Assembly: GCA_964592875.1 (NCBI GenBank)
Contig: CAZQGG010000001.1
Location: 248,001-312,000 of the forward strand
Direction of reading: 5' to 3'
Source of the DNA: Methanoregula sp964592875
GTDB taxonomy: Archaea; Halobacteriota; Methanomicrobia; Methanomicrobiales; Methanospirillaceae
DNA length: 64,000 nucleotides
Both the position numbers and the translations under genes were made by a program. Of this stretch, positions 55,601 to 63,697 are shown piece by piece (the first letter of the stretch is position 1; each line of letters opens with the position of its first letter). A model generated the notes under the pieces. That model saw nothing but the letters and a program-made list of their open reading frames with translations. It did no database searches and was not told the DNA's origin.

Positions 55601-58600
55601 AACCTTCCCGACCAGTTCGAACCCTCGTTCCTGCGCGGACTCTCCCTCATGATGCTCGAACGCTATGATGAGGCAGTCACCTCATTCGATGTCGCACTCG
55701 CGTTAAACCAGACGGATCCGGATATCTGGTACCATCAGGGACTATCGCTTGCCCGACAGAAGAAAGCAGATCAGGCAGTCCCGGCCTTTGACAAGGTACT
55801 GCAACTGCGTCCTGATGATATCCCGGCGTATCTTGAACGGGGTCGTGCATACTATGTCCTTGAGTCATATGAGTCCGCCATTGACTCCTTTGACCGGGTC
55901 ATTGAACGGGAACCCCGGCACGTGGCTGCATGGTATGAGAAGGGCCGGGCCCTTCAGGACCTGGGCAGACATGAGGATGCGATCACGGCCTTTGAGACCG
56001 TTCTTGCAATTGATCCGGCCCATCACGAAGCCCTGTATTACCAGGCAGTCTCCTACAATGCCTTGGCACGGTTCTCTGAAGCGGTGGATGCACTCCGCCG
56101 CCTGCTGAACCTGACACCCGAGGATGCAAAAGTCTGGAACGAACTCGGCGTGGCACTCACCCGGTTAACGCGGCATTCCGAAGCGATCCATGCATTCGAT
56201 CAGGCAGTCCGGATCAGGCCGGATTATTTCGATGCCCTCTTCATGCGGGCACGATCGTATGACAGCATCGACAGCCCCAAAGATGCCGTTGCCACCTACA
56301 ACGAAGCGCTCGCGATCCAGCCCCTTCACGTCCCCTCCCTGCACGGAAAGGGTGCTGCCCTGATGAAACTGGGAAAACAGGAGGAGGCGATCAAGGCATT
56401 TGATCGCGCTCTTGAGATTGATCCCGGCTATGAAGAGGCCCTGTACGATAAGGGAAGGGCACTCGCCTCGCTCCGCATGTACCGCGAAGCCGTCAAGACC
56501 TACGACAAGGTGCTGGGCCTCAACAAGAATTATGCAAGTGTCTATTATGACAAGGGTCTGGCACTCGCAAACCTCGGTCGTCACGATGAGGCCATCGCCT
56601 CATTCAACAAAGATCTTGATCTCGATTCCGATAACCTGCAGGCTGCGTTCCACAAGGGACTTTCACTCTATGAGACCGGGAGGTATTCCGATGCGATCGA
56701 TGCGTTCGACCGGGTGATACAGGTATCCCCCGAATCGGTGGAAGGGTGGCTGCACAGGGGTATGACCCTTGCCCGGCTGGAACGGTATAGTGATGCAGTC
56801 GAATCCTATGTCCGTACGCTTGCGATCGATCCCGCCAATGCGGATGCATGGTATCTGAAGGGAAGTGCGATTCTGGCATCCAACGGGTTCGAAGAGGCCA
56901 TCGAGGCATTCAATAAGGCGCTGGAGATCCGCCCGGATTATGTGACCGCGTATTACGACAAGGGCCGCTGCCTCGTCCACATGGGGATGTTCAGAGAAGC
57001 GGTGCTTGCCTTTGATAATGCACTTGCCCTCCAGCCGAAATATGCCGAGGCATTGTACCACAAGGGAACAGCGCTCACCAGACTCTCGCAGTATGATGAT
57101 GCCATACGGGCTTTTGACCTGGCCCTGAAGATCCGTCCCAACTTTGCCTATATCTGGACCGGCAAGGGGATTGCGGTTGCGGCGTTGGGCCGTGATGATG
57201 AAGCCACGCGGTTCTTTGCAAAAGCGCTGAGCATCGATGCAAAGGACTCCCGTGCCAGTTATGCACAGGGGGTATCCCTCATCAGGCTCGGGAGATTCCA
57301 GGATGCCATCCGGAATTTTGAATCTGTCCTAGTGCAGCACCCGGACTGTGCTGAGGCGTTCTACCAGAAAGGTCGGGCATTTGCCATGCTCTCCATGGAC
57401 AATGAAGCAGTCAGTACCTACGACCGGGCACTTGCCCTCAATGACGCGTTCACGGATGCCTGGCTGTACCGGGGGATCTCCCGGGCCAGTCTCAAACAGT
57501 ACGACCGGGCAATCGAGGATTACGAGCATGCCATATCACTGAACCCCTCATATGCTGCGGCCCACCTCTTCCGGGGTATTGCCCTCATCAGGGTACACCG
57601 TCACGAAGATGCGGTCGATGCCTTCGATCAGGCCCTTGCAAGCCATCCTGATTATCCCGAGGCGTATTATTACAAGGGGCTGGCTCTCTTTGAGCAGAAG
57701 CGATACGGGGAGGCATTGCCGGCATTCGATCTTGCTCTTGCCAGCAACAACCGGTATGCGGATGCCTACTATCACAAGGGTGTGACCCTGTCCCGGCTCG
57801 AACGGTTTGATGAGGCGATTGCCGCATTCAATGCCGTGCTTGCCATCCAGCCGGATTATCCCGATGCTGTGTACGAACGCGGCCGGGCCTGTATCCATAC
57901 CGGTAACTTCAAGGAGGCAATCGCTGCCTTCGATCAGGCGCTCCTGTTGAATCCCGGCAATGCCAGTGCCCTGTATGAGAAGGGCCGGGCTCAGTTATCC
58001 TTGGGAACCCTGTCGTTGGCAATCACCGCATTTGACCGTGCCATTGATATCAACCCCTCGTGCTGGCAGGCCCTCTTCTGGAAGGGCCGGGCTCTCTTTG
58101 AGCAGGGGAACTTCGATGGTGCGATCACGGCGTTCGACCATGCGCTGGAGATCATGCCCAAACTGGCCCTGTTGTATGATCACCGGGGGCTTGCCTATGC
58201 GTCCCTTGAGCAGTTCCGCGAAGCGATCCAGTCGTACGATCACGCTCTCGAACTCGATCATCTTCCGGTGGTCTTCTCCCACAAGGGTGTCTCCTTAACA
58301 GAACTCGGGATGTACCGCGACGCCATCGAGGCCTTCGATAAGGCGCTTGAACTGGATGCAGAAATTGCCGAAGCATGGATGGGGAAGGGCAATGCCCTGT
58401 ACGACTTAGGGAAATACGCCGATGCGGAGGATGCCTATAATCGCGGGCTCTCCCTTGACCCCGAGAATGCCGTGGCATGGACCCGGCAGGGAATGGTACT
58501 CTCATCCCGGCAGAAATATGATGAGGCTATTGAATCCTATGATCGTGCACTCTTAATCGACCCGACCTTCTCCATTGCATATTTTACCCGGGGAAGTGCG

Positions 58601-58861
58601 CTGATTGCCCTGAAACGGTTTGAAGAGGCGGTAGAAGCATTCAATGCCATGCTCAGGATCCAACCGGAGTTTGTCGATGCCTATATCCACAAGGGTCGGG
58701 CGCTCCTGGAGATGGGTATGTACCAGGATGCCCTTGCTACCCTGAAACAGGGCCTTGAGATCGAGCCGGGCCGAAAAGAGATCTGGAACGATATCGGGGA
58801 CATCCTGGACAAGATCGGAAAACCCGATGAAGCAAAGATCTGTTACGACAAGGCACGGTAA
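46625..58861 (+). CDS. Giant tetratricopeptide-repeat protein (about 120 TPR units)
   Basis: 4078 residues of 34-residue TPR units from about residue 6 to the C-terminus. Units follow A-x-A-W/Y-Y-x-K-G-x-A-L...LG+Y-E-E-A-I-x-A-F-D-x-A-L-x-I-D-P. Length arithmetic gives 119 whole units plus a last partial one of 28 residues, with one 33-residue unit near 58250. No signal peptide, membrane helix, linker or catalytic domain is visible, so it is predicted to be a cytosolic superhelical scaffold of about 450 kDa. Units differ enough that the array looks old and selected, not freshly duplicated. Partners are unknown. It has its own promoter. Confidence 0.92.
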   Translation: MNKNDAEALLRQGIELYDLGRFQEAIVMFDRGLALYPHLAKAYYFKGIALYDLGKFEEAIAAYDKAVAIEPSDPNAWYNKAATLAQIGRNEDALIACDRLLSLQYDNAEAWILKGIALYELGKFAEAINAYDHALMVDPRHAKVYYNKGIALADLGRHQEAIFAYSKAIEIVPDYARAYYNKGISLYDLGKYDEALAAFDRALELDPEDVWVWYYRAFILAKEDLNEDAVQSAEAFLKVEPGHADIWAIKGISLYKLGMYEDAATALRKAAELNSELSDAWYYLGLADAEIEQYGDAVTAFSKVIELQPENPGALIQRGLAHFRQKEYKEAITDFEATLTIEPGNLEAWYRRGVACINTSRYEEALESFTRRLALEPGHAGSEYFKGIALTRLGRHKDAIDSFEAALRLDPMCSSAAFQEGITYAGLGRFAEAVEAYDRALRINPGLSDALYHKGFALSRLGRNEDAVQEYDRTVAFDPNNAQAFHQKGLQLSKIGKFKEAVEAFDKSLEIRPGNAQTQYDKGSALVKLGQYEQALDAFDLAVKTNSNYVNAFYQKGLSLVQLQRHLEAITAFERAAEIDPTHTLALYQRGLTLVRLNRLPEAVVAFDAVLAISPQNTNALNEKALALFHLLRYQDAATSFEEALEQNPALTNSWLHLGISLAHIGRPEDAIAAFDKALGLNPKLSEASMRKGIALYSLDRYEEAVTVLNRALDDNARDVYGWCYKGLALLALERFDEAIRAFDRTLEISRRCPRAYFEKGNALLRLGKPLEAVVSFDQALELSPDDPRILYQKGVALAQRERYDDAIKAFEAALALEPENASGFYYLGISYAGRERFEDAIRAFDNALLLDPANAQAYHYKGIALIHREKFDEAIKAFSSAISLDPDNASSQYYLGLAFLQSRQYENAISAFSLATELDSSLTEGYMYQGLALAALARYEEAIPLLDQSLTVNPSLIDAMICKAQSLAKLGRYPEVIETDDRILSLNPTLVAIWMQKGDALTSQSLKTEAVSAYTRALEIDAGLAEGWVKKGSALLDLGKIPDAITAYTRALEINPALYDIWMKKGDALNQIGKTDEAILSYAKSLKIEPENESGWIQYGRALYDMGRYQDAIDAFDSAISLNQRSIEAFYYKGMALEKVNRYEGAIHVFEILLEIDPKNGDAQYHKGLALSKLGDHRDAIGSFEKTLALLPEFAPAWYYKGRSLIEIGRYPDAITSLNHAIGIEASYTEAFYFLGLALLKSGQPAEALVAFDRNLAKDTSNAPGHFNRGIALEKLGRFEEALDAFDKALIYDPENALAFYHKGKAYADLGRYNDAVFAFDTTLNLKPKYTDARLRKGIALYNLKRYRDAIHDFDKTLLENKGNVQAHYYKGRAFFDLSQYSEAMEEYTLTIRLDPNFADAHYHAARALAGLVRFDDAIHEFDRAESLDPNNALAFYYHGRACLKVDRQNDAIHVFDTSISLNPRYAPAHYYRGRALVSLGRYREAVESFDHALDVDVSCADAALWKADALRNLGGNDDALAAAEAALAIRPDFAEAWHSKGIALADLDRISEAVAAFDRSIELNPAEAKTHFDRGLALHRLGKYLDAVESFDRVLTLIPGYVPAFYRKGIALFEVGMFDEAVMAFNIALDISPDDADILYQKGLALTRLDKHEDAIEAFDAAYALDTRRADPLYQKGLALAVIGNQEEAASAFSLALEVDPGNRDALYHKGLAYAELGRFEEAIEFLTKTLDANPKIANAWLIRGFCLFAVERFSEAVLSYANALELEPNNPHTWFYKGRSHLSLGNDDEAVAAFDRALALVPEFGEAFHYKGIALFRLKRLPEAAAAFTEANRIMPDFTEAFLENGRTLSLLGRFREAVPAFEQVLAAHPKDLSAAYGLARALDHLGTYKEAIAAYTKVNRISPDCERAYLYKGFAQMLSHAYDDAVASFSRVLEINPANAEAWQEKGRALVILEKYNKAVEAFDGFLAINPDAAEILYEKGLALTRQDRSEEAYGVFSRCIELGLNTAEVHTEQALSLFRLERYEEVIPSADRALALDPQESRALLAKGDSLANLKRYEESIASFDSVLSRDPENERAHRGRGVALVRLARYEDAIIELDRALENDTTNSELLSCKGYSLYRLSRFKEAVESLGRSLKRKHQNPTALLFRGKAYLRLGQGADARSMFEKLIALDAKHVKAWYYKGVALSVMNLHEEALAAFEDTVTFDETCAPAWYNRARELGSLGKYEESLPAFDRALELQPDMLDAAYQKGLVLAILGRHEEAVTAFDRAAAAGLDSAGLHYYRGNSLMQLGRWQEAVTAFSASLTRAPEDANAWLDKGFAHSKLGEFELAVEAFDKTIQYDPKSVQAIYSRGMALVELGKVAEALAAFGRTLELDSTWYDAAYQKGCILLATNNFDEAIRSFDYSLEHSPDFAQAHYHKGLALQAQGKYEKAIRSYKQALTQDTSIIDAVFQTGLCYAGLGKTENALKAFDRMLDLTPDNFAVLFQKSRALAKLSRNDEALTAIDRALNLENNDAEIWVLKGSVHYDLGRLEESLESFDRAIALTPDAAAPWYLKGRSLAELSRYQEALPCFDTVLKADETCAGAWLRKGSAQLSLGQFEPAVTTLARALELDPKNANGWYDQAIAFAELGRYEEAVVSCDHAITINRKYTNAWYDKGLALVHLGRDRDAIQAFENTSAIDPHFFGAFYDKGLALERLSMTKDALVAFDAALAITASSVPALYHKGLAHYHLGNYEDAVTALESALDLDPSLIDAWYHMGLAHRHQKNFREAVGALDQAIRINPGFYEAHCERGYNLADLEDYAAAVSEFDLALGINDTNKEPHLARGLALEALGQPEEALESFNRAIRIDPALYDGVYHQALALEQLGRFDEAIQAYDHLLSYDPDRAEAWYHRGLSSEHLANDEDAVAAFEKARRIDPDNLSLLLSEGKALSRIGQFDKAIRIFDIALKIRPSDGNLLLEKGIALAHLNQHDDAEKVFAESSRNLPDQFEPSFLRGLSLMMLERYDEAVTSFDVALALNQTDPDIWYHQGLSLARQKKADQAVPAFDKVLQLRPDDIPAYLERGRAYYVLESYESAIDSFDRVIEREPRHVAAWYEKGRALQDLGRHEDAITAFETVLAIDPAHHEALYYQAVSYNALARFSEAVDALRRLLNLTPEDAKVWNELGVALTRLTRHSEAIHAFDQAVRIRPDYFDALFMRARSYDSIDSPKDAVATYNEALAIQPLHVPSLHGKGAALMKLGKQEEAIKAFDRALEIDPGYEEALYDKGRALASLRMYREAVKTYDKVLGLNKNYASVYYDKGLALANLGRHDEAIASFNKDLDLDSDNLQAAFHKGLSLYETGRYSDAIDAFDRVIQVSPESVEGWLHRGMTLARLERYSDAVESYVRTLAIDPANADAWYLKGSAILASNGFEEAIEAFNKALEIRPDYVTAYYDKGRCLVHMGMFREAVLAFDNALALQPKYAEALYHKGTALTRLSQYDDAIRAFDLALKIRPNFAYIWTGKGIAVAALGRDDEATRFFAKALSIDAKDSRASYAQGVSLIRLGRFQDAIRNFESVLVQHPDCAEAFYQKGRAFAMLSMDNEAVSTYDRALALNDAFTDAWLYRGISRASLKQYDRAIEDYEHAISLNPSYAAAHLFRGIALIRVHRHEDAVDAFDQALASHPDYPEAYYYKGLALFEQKRYGEALPAFDLALASNNRYADAYYHKGVTLSRLERFDEAIAAFNAVLAIQPDYPDAVYERGRACIHTGNFKEAIAAFDQALLLNPGNASALYEKGRAQLSLGTLSLAITAFDRAIDINPSCWQALFWKGRALFEQGNFDGAITAFDHALEIMPKLALLYDHRGLAYASLEQFREAIQSYDHALELDHLPVVFSHKGVSLTELGMYRDAIEAFDKALELDAEIAEAWMGKGNALYDLGKYADAEDAYNRGLSLDPENAVAWTRQGMVLSSRQKYDEAIESYDRALLIDPTFSIAYFTRGSALIALKRFEEAVEAFNAMLRIQPEFVDAYIHKGRALLEMGMYQDALATLKQGLEIEPGRKEIWNDIGDILDKIGKPDEAKICYDKAR

Positions 58862-58899
58862 GAAACTGTCCCTTTTTTTCAGAGTGTCTATTAAAAAAA

Positions 58900-59598
58900 T
58901 TATTCTTCCTTCTTTTCTCTGAGGAATACAAACCAGATGGCAATGCCGATAATGACCACGGCAATCAATGCAATCACCGGTAAAAACTTCATGGAGTCCG
59001 GTGTTGCCTGATCCCGGAGTTGCTGGGCGATCTTTTTGTTCTGGTCGATCTTCGGGTACTCCGGGTTGATCTCTTTGACCTTATCGAATGCGGTAATGGC
59101 CTCATCGTACCGCTTCATGCCGGCAAGGGCATATCCCTTGTTGAACCAGGCATCGGCACTGGCGGGATCGAGCGAGATCGCCTTCTCGAACGCGAGCAGC
59201 TGCTGGTTGTAATACTCGTTCGCCTTCGTCAGATCCGTTTTCTGGTCCTCATAGTAATAACCGATGTTGTAGAGGATCTGACCCCGGTTGATCCACCCCT
59301 GTACATAATCCGGGTTGATCCCGAGCGCCCGGTCCGAGGCTTGAAGTGCATCAGAGAACTGACCGTCACGGTTGAGTGCATCCGCCTTGCCATCCCATGC
59401 CTCAAAATACGTGGGCTCAAGGGCAATGGCCTGATCAAATGCCCCTATTGCAGCGGTATTATTTCCCGCTGCGATCGCAGTATTTCCCTGTTCGTACCAT
59501 TGGGTGGCACCGGGAGAATAGGCAAGAACAGGAATACAGAACGTACAAAGGATAAGGAGAGCGAGGGCCGACAGGCCAAGAGATGAACGTAGGGTCAT
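58900..59598 (-). CDS. Exported TPR protein with C-terminal membrane anchor
   Basis: 232 residues. A signal peptide (about 1-26, ending PVLA) precedes four TPR units (about 30-185), one of them with an insertion (ILYNIGYYYEDQKTDLTKANEYY). A C-terminal helix (about 203-224) and a short charged tail REKKEE follow. The TPRs therefore face outside, unlike those of the giant neighbour, with which it is convergent. It may assemble surface or membrane complexes. Confidence 0.85.
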   Translation of the reverse strand: MTLRSSLGLSALALLILCTFCIPVLAYSPGATQWYEQGNTAIAAGNNTAAIGAFDQAIALEPTYFEAWDGKADALNRDGQFSDALQASDRALGINPDYVQGWINRGQILYNIGYYYEDQKTDLTKANEYYNQQLLAFEKAISLDPASADAWFNKGYALAGMKRYDEAITAFDKVKEINPEYPKIDQNKKIAQQLRDQATPDSMKFLPVIALIAVVIIGIAIWFVFLREKKEE

Positions 59599-59669
59599 AT
59601 CAACCGTACCATATCTGTTCCGCGAAGAATAAAGAATTCTTTTCGAGGGATCTCGGATTCAAGGGGGAT

Positions 59670-60638
59670 TTACCGGGTCAGGACCAGCACCCTGCGGGTG
59701 AGGCTCTTGTGCACGCGCTGGCTGTGCTGCTGGAGGACGGTCATATGTCCTCTTGCAATGGCAGAGATGTCGCGGTGGGTGACGACCACGACACGGCGGC
59801 CGGGACGGACTACCCGGCGGATCTCGGCAAGGGCATCATCATAGAGCCGGTCCATGGTATCGGCTTTCCGGATGCAGACCGACTGCCCATACGGGAAATC
59901 CGTCACGATCGTATCGATGGTCTGATCTCGGAACGGGAGGCCGGTGGCATCGCCGATAAAGAACCCGGTCTTTTGGGCATTCAGCCGACTTCCCCTGATC
60001 ATGAACGGGTCGAAATCGCTGCCGATCGTCTGCATACCGAGGAGTTCCCCTTCGATCAGGATGCCGCCGGTACCGCAGAACGGGTCGAGCACACTGTCGC
60101 CTCCTTGTGCACAGGCAAGATTTACCAGGGTCCGGGCCATGCGGGGCATCATGACCCCGGGATGGAAGAATTCCCGTTTCCCGGGATTGCGGGTATCATA
60201 GCCTGCACGGTCGATATTAAAGAGCACCTTCCCGAAATAGCAGCGGTCTTCCGAAAGGATGGCCCGGTACTCTGCCTCTGGCGCATGCAGGGAGACCGGC
60301 CCGTTGATCATTGTACCGATCATGTGCTCGAACTCCCGTTGCGAACAGGGATTCCGCTCGTGACATCCCCCGTGGACTTTCTTTGCCCTGCCGGCAAAGG
60401 TCTTGGTTGTTTCGAGGGCAAGATCTGCCAGCAGTGCCCGGAATGCGGAGAGGTCCGGGTCGCATTCCCCAAAATATTCGAGCACGGCTTGCGTCATCGC
60501 AAGGCGCTGTGTCGCGTTCGGATCCGGGCATTCTGCCACTGCCACCTGGAGCCGCCGGTCCGTAACGGTGCCGATACAATCGAGCTCGGCACAGGGAAGG
60601 GTCGGATTTTCACCGGAGAGCTCAAAGAGCAGTTTCAT
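59670..60638 (-). CDS. trmG10: tRNA (guanine(10)-N2)-dimethyltransferase
   Basis: 322 residues: an N-terminal THUMP-containing region (about 1-140) and a Rossmann methyltransferase domain (about 165-322). SAM motif I is VLDPFCGTGGILIEG, followed by GSDFDP and the catalytic motif TDFPYG (a variant of N/D-PPY as in Trm11/TrmG10). It methylates G10 of tRNA in the D-arm. It is 65 nt from dnaJ and may be cotranscribed with the chaperone genes. Confidence 0.9.
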   Translation of the reverse strand: MKLLFELSGENPTLPCAELDCIGTVTDRRLQVAVAECPDPNATQRLAMTQAVLEYFGECDPDLSAFRALLADLALETTKTFAGRAKKVHGGCHERNPCSQREFEHMIGTMINGPVSLHAPEAEYRAILSEDRCYFGKVLFNIDRAGYDTRNPGKREFFHPGVMMPRMARTLVNLACAQGGDSVLDPFCGTGGILIEGELLGMQTIGSDFDPFMIRGSRLNAQKTGFFIGDATGLPFRDQTIDTIVTDFPYGQSVCIRKADTMDRLYDDALAEIRRVVRPGRRVVVVTHRDISAIARGHMTVLQQHSQRVHKSLTRRVLVLTR

Positions 60639-60703
60639 TCTTACCAGTTTTCACTCATGGCCACAAATAGGTGTGCCAGAAAAAAGGGGGGGTGATCCCC
60701 GGA

Positions 60704-61834
60704 TCATTTCTTCGACTTCTTCTTTCCCATGATGCCGGAGAAGAAACTGCCAACACCGCTGCCTTTTCCTTCGAGCTCGATAAGTTTCTGGTAGAGATCC
60801 TTCTGCTCGCTGGAGATGTTCCTGGGGGTGATGATCTTCACACGGACTAGAAGATCGCCCGGCCGACCCCGCCGCTTGACTCCTTCACCGGCAATCTTGA
60901 GCGCGGTGTTGTACTGGATGCCGGCCGGAACCTTGAGATCGATATGTCGTTTGTCGATGGTCTCGATATCCACCTGGGTTCCCAGCACAGCCTGGGCAGG
61001 ACTGATCTCGATTGCGGTCTCCAGATTGTCCCCGGTCCGGACGAACCGGTCGTGGGACTGGACGTACACCTCAAGGAAGAGGTCGCCGTTTGCTGCTCCG
61101 TAATCACCTGCTTCCCCGTATCCTTCCATGCGGAGCCGCATCCCGTTGTCAATACCGGCGGGGATATGGACAGCCACCTTCCGCTTGACCCGGGAGTGGC
61201 CGGTGCCGTGACATTCGCGGCAGACTTTTTCGGGAATCTTGCCTTTTCCTCCGCACTGGGTACAGGTCATCATCCGTACAAACTGCCCGAAAGGGGAATT
61301 CGTTGCCTGCCGCATCTGGCCGCTGCCGCCACAGCGCGGGCAGACATTCAGTTTCTTCGTCTCGCTACCGGACCCGCTGCAGGCCGTGCAGGGCTCTGAG
61401 TGCATCACTTCAATCTCACGGTCGGTACCGGAGACGGCATCCTCCAGCCGGATCTGGATGCGCATCAGGAGATCGGCACCGGGCTGAGGCCCCGACCGCC
61501 TTCCCCCTCCGCCACCGAAGAAATCGAAGATGTCCCCGAAACCGGAGAAGTCTGCGGAGAAACCGCCCCCGCTATACCCCCCACCTCCCGAGTAGGAGCC
61601 TTTCGAAGCATTGGTGAAGGTCTCGTGACCCATGTTGTCGTACTGCGCCTTCTTCTGGTCATCGGAAAGGACGCTGTAGGCCTCGTTGATCTGCTTGAAC
61701 TTCTCCTCAGCCCCGGGCTCCTTGCAGACATCGGGATGGTACTTGCGAGCGAGGTTGCGATAGGCTTTCTTGATCTCCTTCTCGTCGGCACTCCGCGGAA
61801 CACCTAAGGTATCGTAGTAATCGCCCGCACTCAT
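60704..61834 (-). CDS. dnaJ: Chaperone DnaJ
   Basis: 376 residues. The J domain (about 3-70) has YHPDV, then a Gly/Phe-rich linker. Four zinc repeats CTACSGSG, CPRCGGSG, CTQCGGKG and CRECHGTG (about 145-215) are followed by the C-terminal substrate-binding domains. It stimulates DnaK ATPase and delivers clients. It starts 7 nt after the dnaK stop. The full bacterial-type set in an archaeon reflects an old gene import known in Methanomicrobia. Confidence 0.96.
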   Translation of the reverse strand: MSAGDYYDTLGVPRSADEKEIKKAYRNLARKYHPDVCKEPGAEEKFKQINEAYSVLSDDQKKAQYDNMGHETFTNASKGSYSGGGGYSGGGFSADFSGFGDIFDFFGGGGGRRSGPQPGADLLMRIQIRLEDAVSGTDREIEVMHSEPCTACSGSGSETKKLNVCPRCGGSGQMRQATNSPFGQFVRMMTCTQCGGKGKIPEKVCRECHGTGHSRVKRKVAVHIPAGIDNGMRLRMEGYGEAGDYGAANGDLFLEVYVQSHDRFVRTGDNLETAIEISPAQAVLGTQVDIETIDKRHIDLKVPAGIQYNTALKIAGEGVKRRGRPGDLLVRVKIITPRNISSEQKDLYQKLIELEGKGSGVGSFFSGIMGKKKSKK

Positions 61835-61841
61835 CGTCTGC

Positions 61842-63695
61842 TCACTCTTCTTTTACTTTATAATCTGCATTGACGACGTTATCATCCTGGTTGGCCTCTT
61901 CCTGACCGGGTGCCGGCCCGGCTGCCCCCTGCTGTTGCTGCGCTGCCTGATCGGCCTGCGCCTTCTGGTAGAGCTTAGTCGTGGCTGCATACACCGCTTC
62001 AGTCAGGGACTCCATCGCCTTCTTGATCTCATCGGTGTTGTCGGAAGAGAGGACGTTCTTTACGGCGGTAATCCCTTCTTCGATCTTTGTTTTGTCTTCA
62101 GCGTCCAGCTTGTCGCCGCTCTCCTTGATCATCTTCTCCGCAGTGAAGACTGCGGTGTCGGCCTGGTTGTGGATCTCGATCTCTTCGCGTTTCTTCTTGT
62201 CATCCGCTTCGAACTGTTTGGCCGCATCCATCATCTTCTTGATATCATCTTCCGAGAGTTTCTTGTCACCCTTGATGGAGATGGCCTGCTGGTTTCCGGA
62301 TCCAAGATCCTTTGCCGATACATGGATGATGCCGTTCGAATCGATGTCGAACGTCACTTCAACCTGCGGGATACCCCGGGGTGCCGGGGGGATGCCGGTC
62401 AACTGGAACTTTCCGAGCGTGAAGTTATCTTTGGCGAGGGCTCGTTCTCCCTGCACAACATGGATCTCCACACTGGTCTGCCCGTCCGCAGCAGTAGAGA
62501 AGATCTGGCTCTTCCGTGTCGGGATGGTTGTGTTCCGTTCAATGAGCTTGGTGGCGATTCCACCAAGGGTTTCGATACCCAGCGTAAGCGGGGTCACATC
62601 GAGCAGTACGATATCCTTGGTCTCACCGGTGAGTACCGCACCCTGGATGGCGGCGCCAAGCGCCACGCACTCGTCGGGATTGAGGCCCTTGTCCGGCTCT
62701 TTGCCGAGGAGTTTCCTGACAGTGTCCTGAACCAGCGGGACACGGGTTGAACCGCCGACAAGAAGGACATGATCGATATCCTTTGCCTCAAGCTTGGCAT
62801 CGCTCAATGCCTGTTTCACCGGTCCTGTTGTGGACTCGACGAGATCGCCAATCAGCTGCTCGAGTTTGGACTTTGTGAGATCGATATTAAGGAACTTCGG
62901 ACCGCTTGCATCCGTAGTGATATACGGGAGATTGATGTTGGTGCTCTGCCGCTGCGAAAGCTCGATCTTCGCATTCTCTGAGGCATCCCGCAGGCGCTGC
63001 ATGGCATAGGGATCGTTCCTGAGGTCGACGCCCTCTTTCTTCTTAAATTCCTCCACCAGATAATCGGTGATCAGTTTGTCGAAATCGTCGCCGCCAAGGT
63101 GGTTGTTACCGGCCGTTGACTTGACTTCAAAGACACCGTCTCCGAGCGTCAGGATTGATACATCAAAGGTACCGCCACCGAGATCATACACGAGAACGGT
63201 GACATCCTGTTCCTTGTCAATGCCATAGGCAAGGGCGCTTGCTGTGGGTTCATTGATGATCCGCAGTACTTCAAGACCTGCTATCTTGCCTGCGTCCTTG
63301 GTTGCCTGTCGCTGTGCATCGTTGAAATAGGCCGGAACCGTGACGACGGCTTTGGTGATCTTCTCTCCAAGGAATGCCTCGGCATCCACTTTGAGTTTCT
63401 GCAGGATCATTGCAGAGATCTCCTGAGGCGTGTAACCCTTGCCATCAATCGTGACTTTCTCGCTCGTACCCATCTTCCGCTTGATGGACTGGATGGTACG
63501 CTGGGGGTTGGTTACTGCCTGCCGCTTGGCAAGACTGCCGACAAGCCGCTCCCCTTCTTTGGTGAATGCGACAATGGATGCCGTTGTTCTTCCGCCTTCT
63601 GAGTTGGGAATAACAATGGGCTTGCCCGCTTCCATGATCGACATGCAGGAGAATGTTGTTCCCAGATCGATTCCCAGAACCTTCTCGTTTGCCAT
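61842..63695 (-). CDS. dnaK: Chaperone DnaK (Hsp70)
   Basis: 617 residues. The nucleotide-binding domain begins KVLGIDLGTTFSCMSI and includes VYDLGGGTFDVSIL and LLVGGSTRVPLV. The substrate-binding domain has LLDVTPLTLGIETLGG, and the helical lid ends in a Gln/Ala-rich stretch with a charged NADYKVKEE tail. AGGAGGT with 6 nt spacing before the ATG is a near-perfect ribosome-binding site, placed inside the end of grpE. Confidence 0.97.
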   Translation of the reverse strand: MANEKVLGIDLGTTFSCMSIMEAGKPIVIPNSEGGRTTASIVAFTKEGERLVGSLAKRQAVTNPQRTIQSIKRKMGTSEKVTIDGKGYTPQEISAMILQKLKVDAEAFLGEKITKAVVTVPAYFNDAQRQATKDAGKIAGLEVLRIINEPTASALAYGIDKEQDVTVLVYDLGGGTFDVSILTLGDGVFEVKSTAGNNHLGGDDFDKLITDYLVEEFKKKEGVDLRNDPYAMQRLRDASENAKIELSQRQSTNINLPYITTDASGPKFLNIDLTKSKLEQLIGDLVESTTGPVKQALSDAKLEAKDIDHVLLVGGSTRVPLVQDTVRKLLGKEPDKGLNPDECVALGAAIQGAVLTGETKDIVLLDVTPLTLGIETLGGIATKLIERNTTIPTRKSQIFSTAADGQTSVEIHVVQGERALAKDNFTLGKFQLTGIPPAPRGIPQVEVTFDIDSNGIIHVSAKDLGSGNQQAISIKGDKKLSEDDIKKMMDAAKQFEADDKKKREEIEIHNQADTAVFTAEKMIKESGDKLDAEDKTKIEEGITAVKNVLSSDNTDEIKKAMESLTEAVYAATTKLYQKAQADQAAQQQQGAAGPAPGQEEANQDDNVVNADYKVKEE

Positions 63696-63697
63696 TT

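Noticed and set aside
46625..58861. 102-bp periodicity that could suggest a satellite or CRISPR-like array
   Set aside because: The period is 34 codons of TPR, the repeats are diverged at synonymous and non-synonymous sites, and one frame is open throughout.
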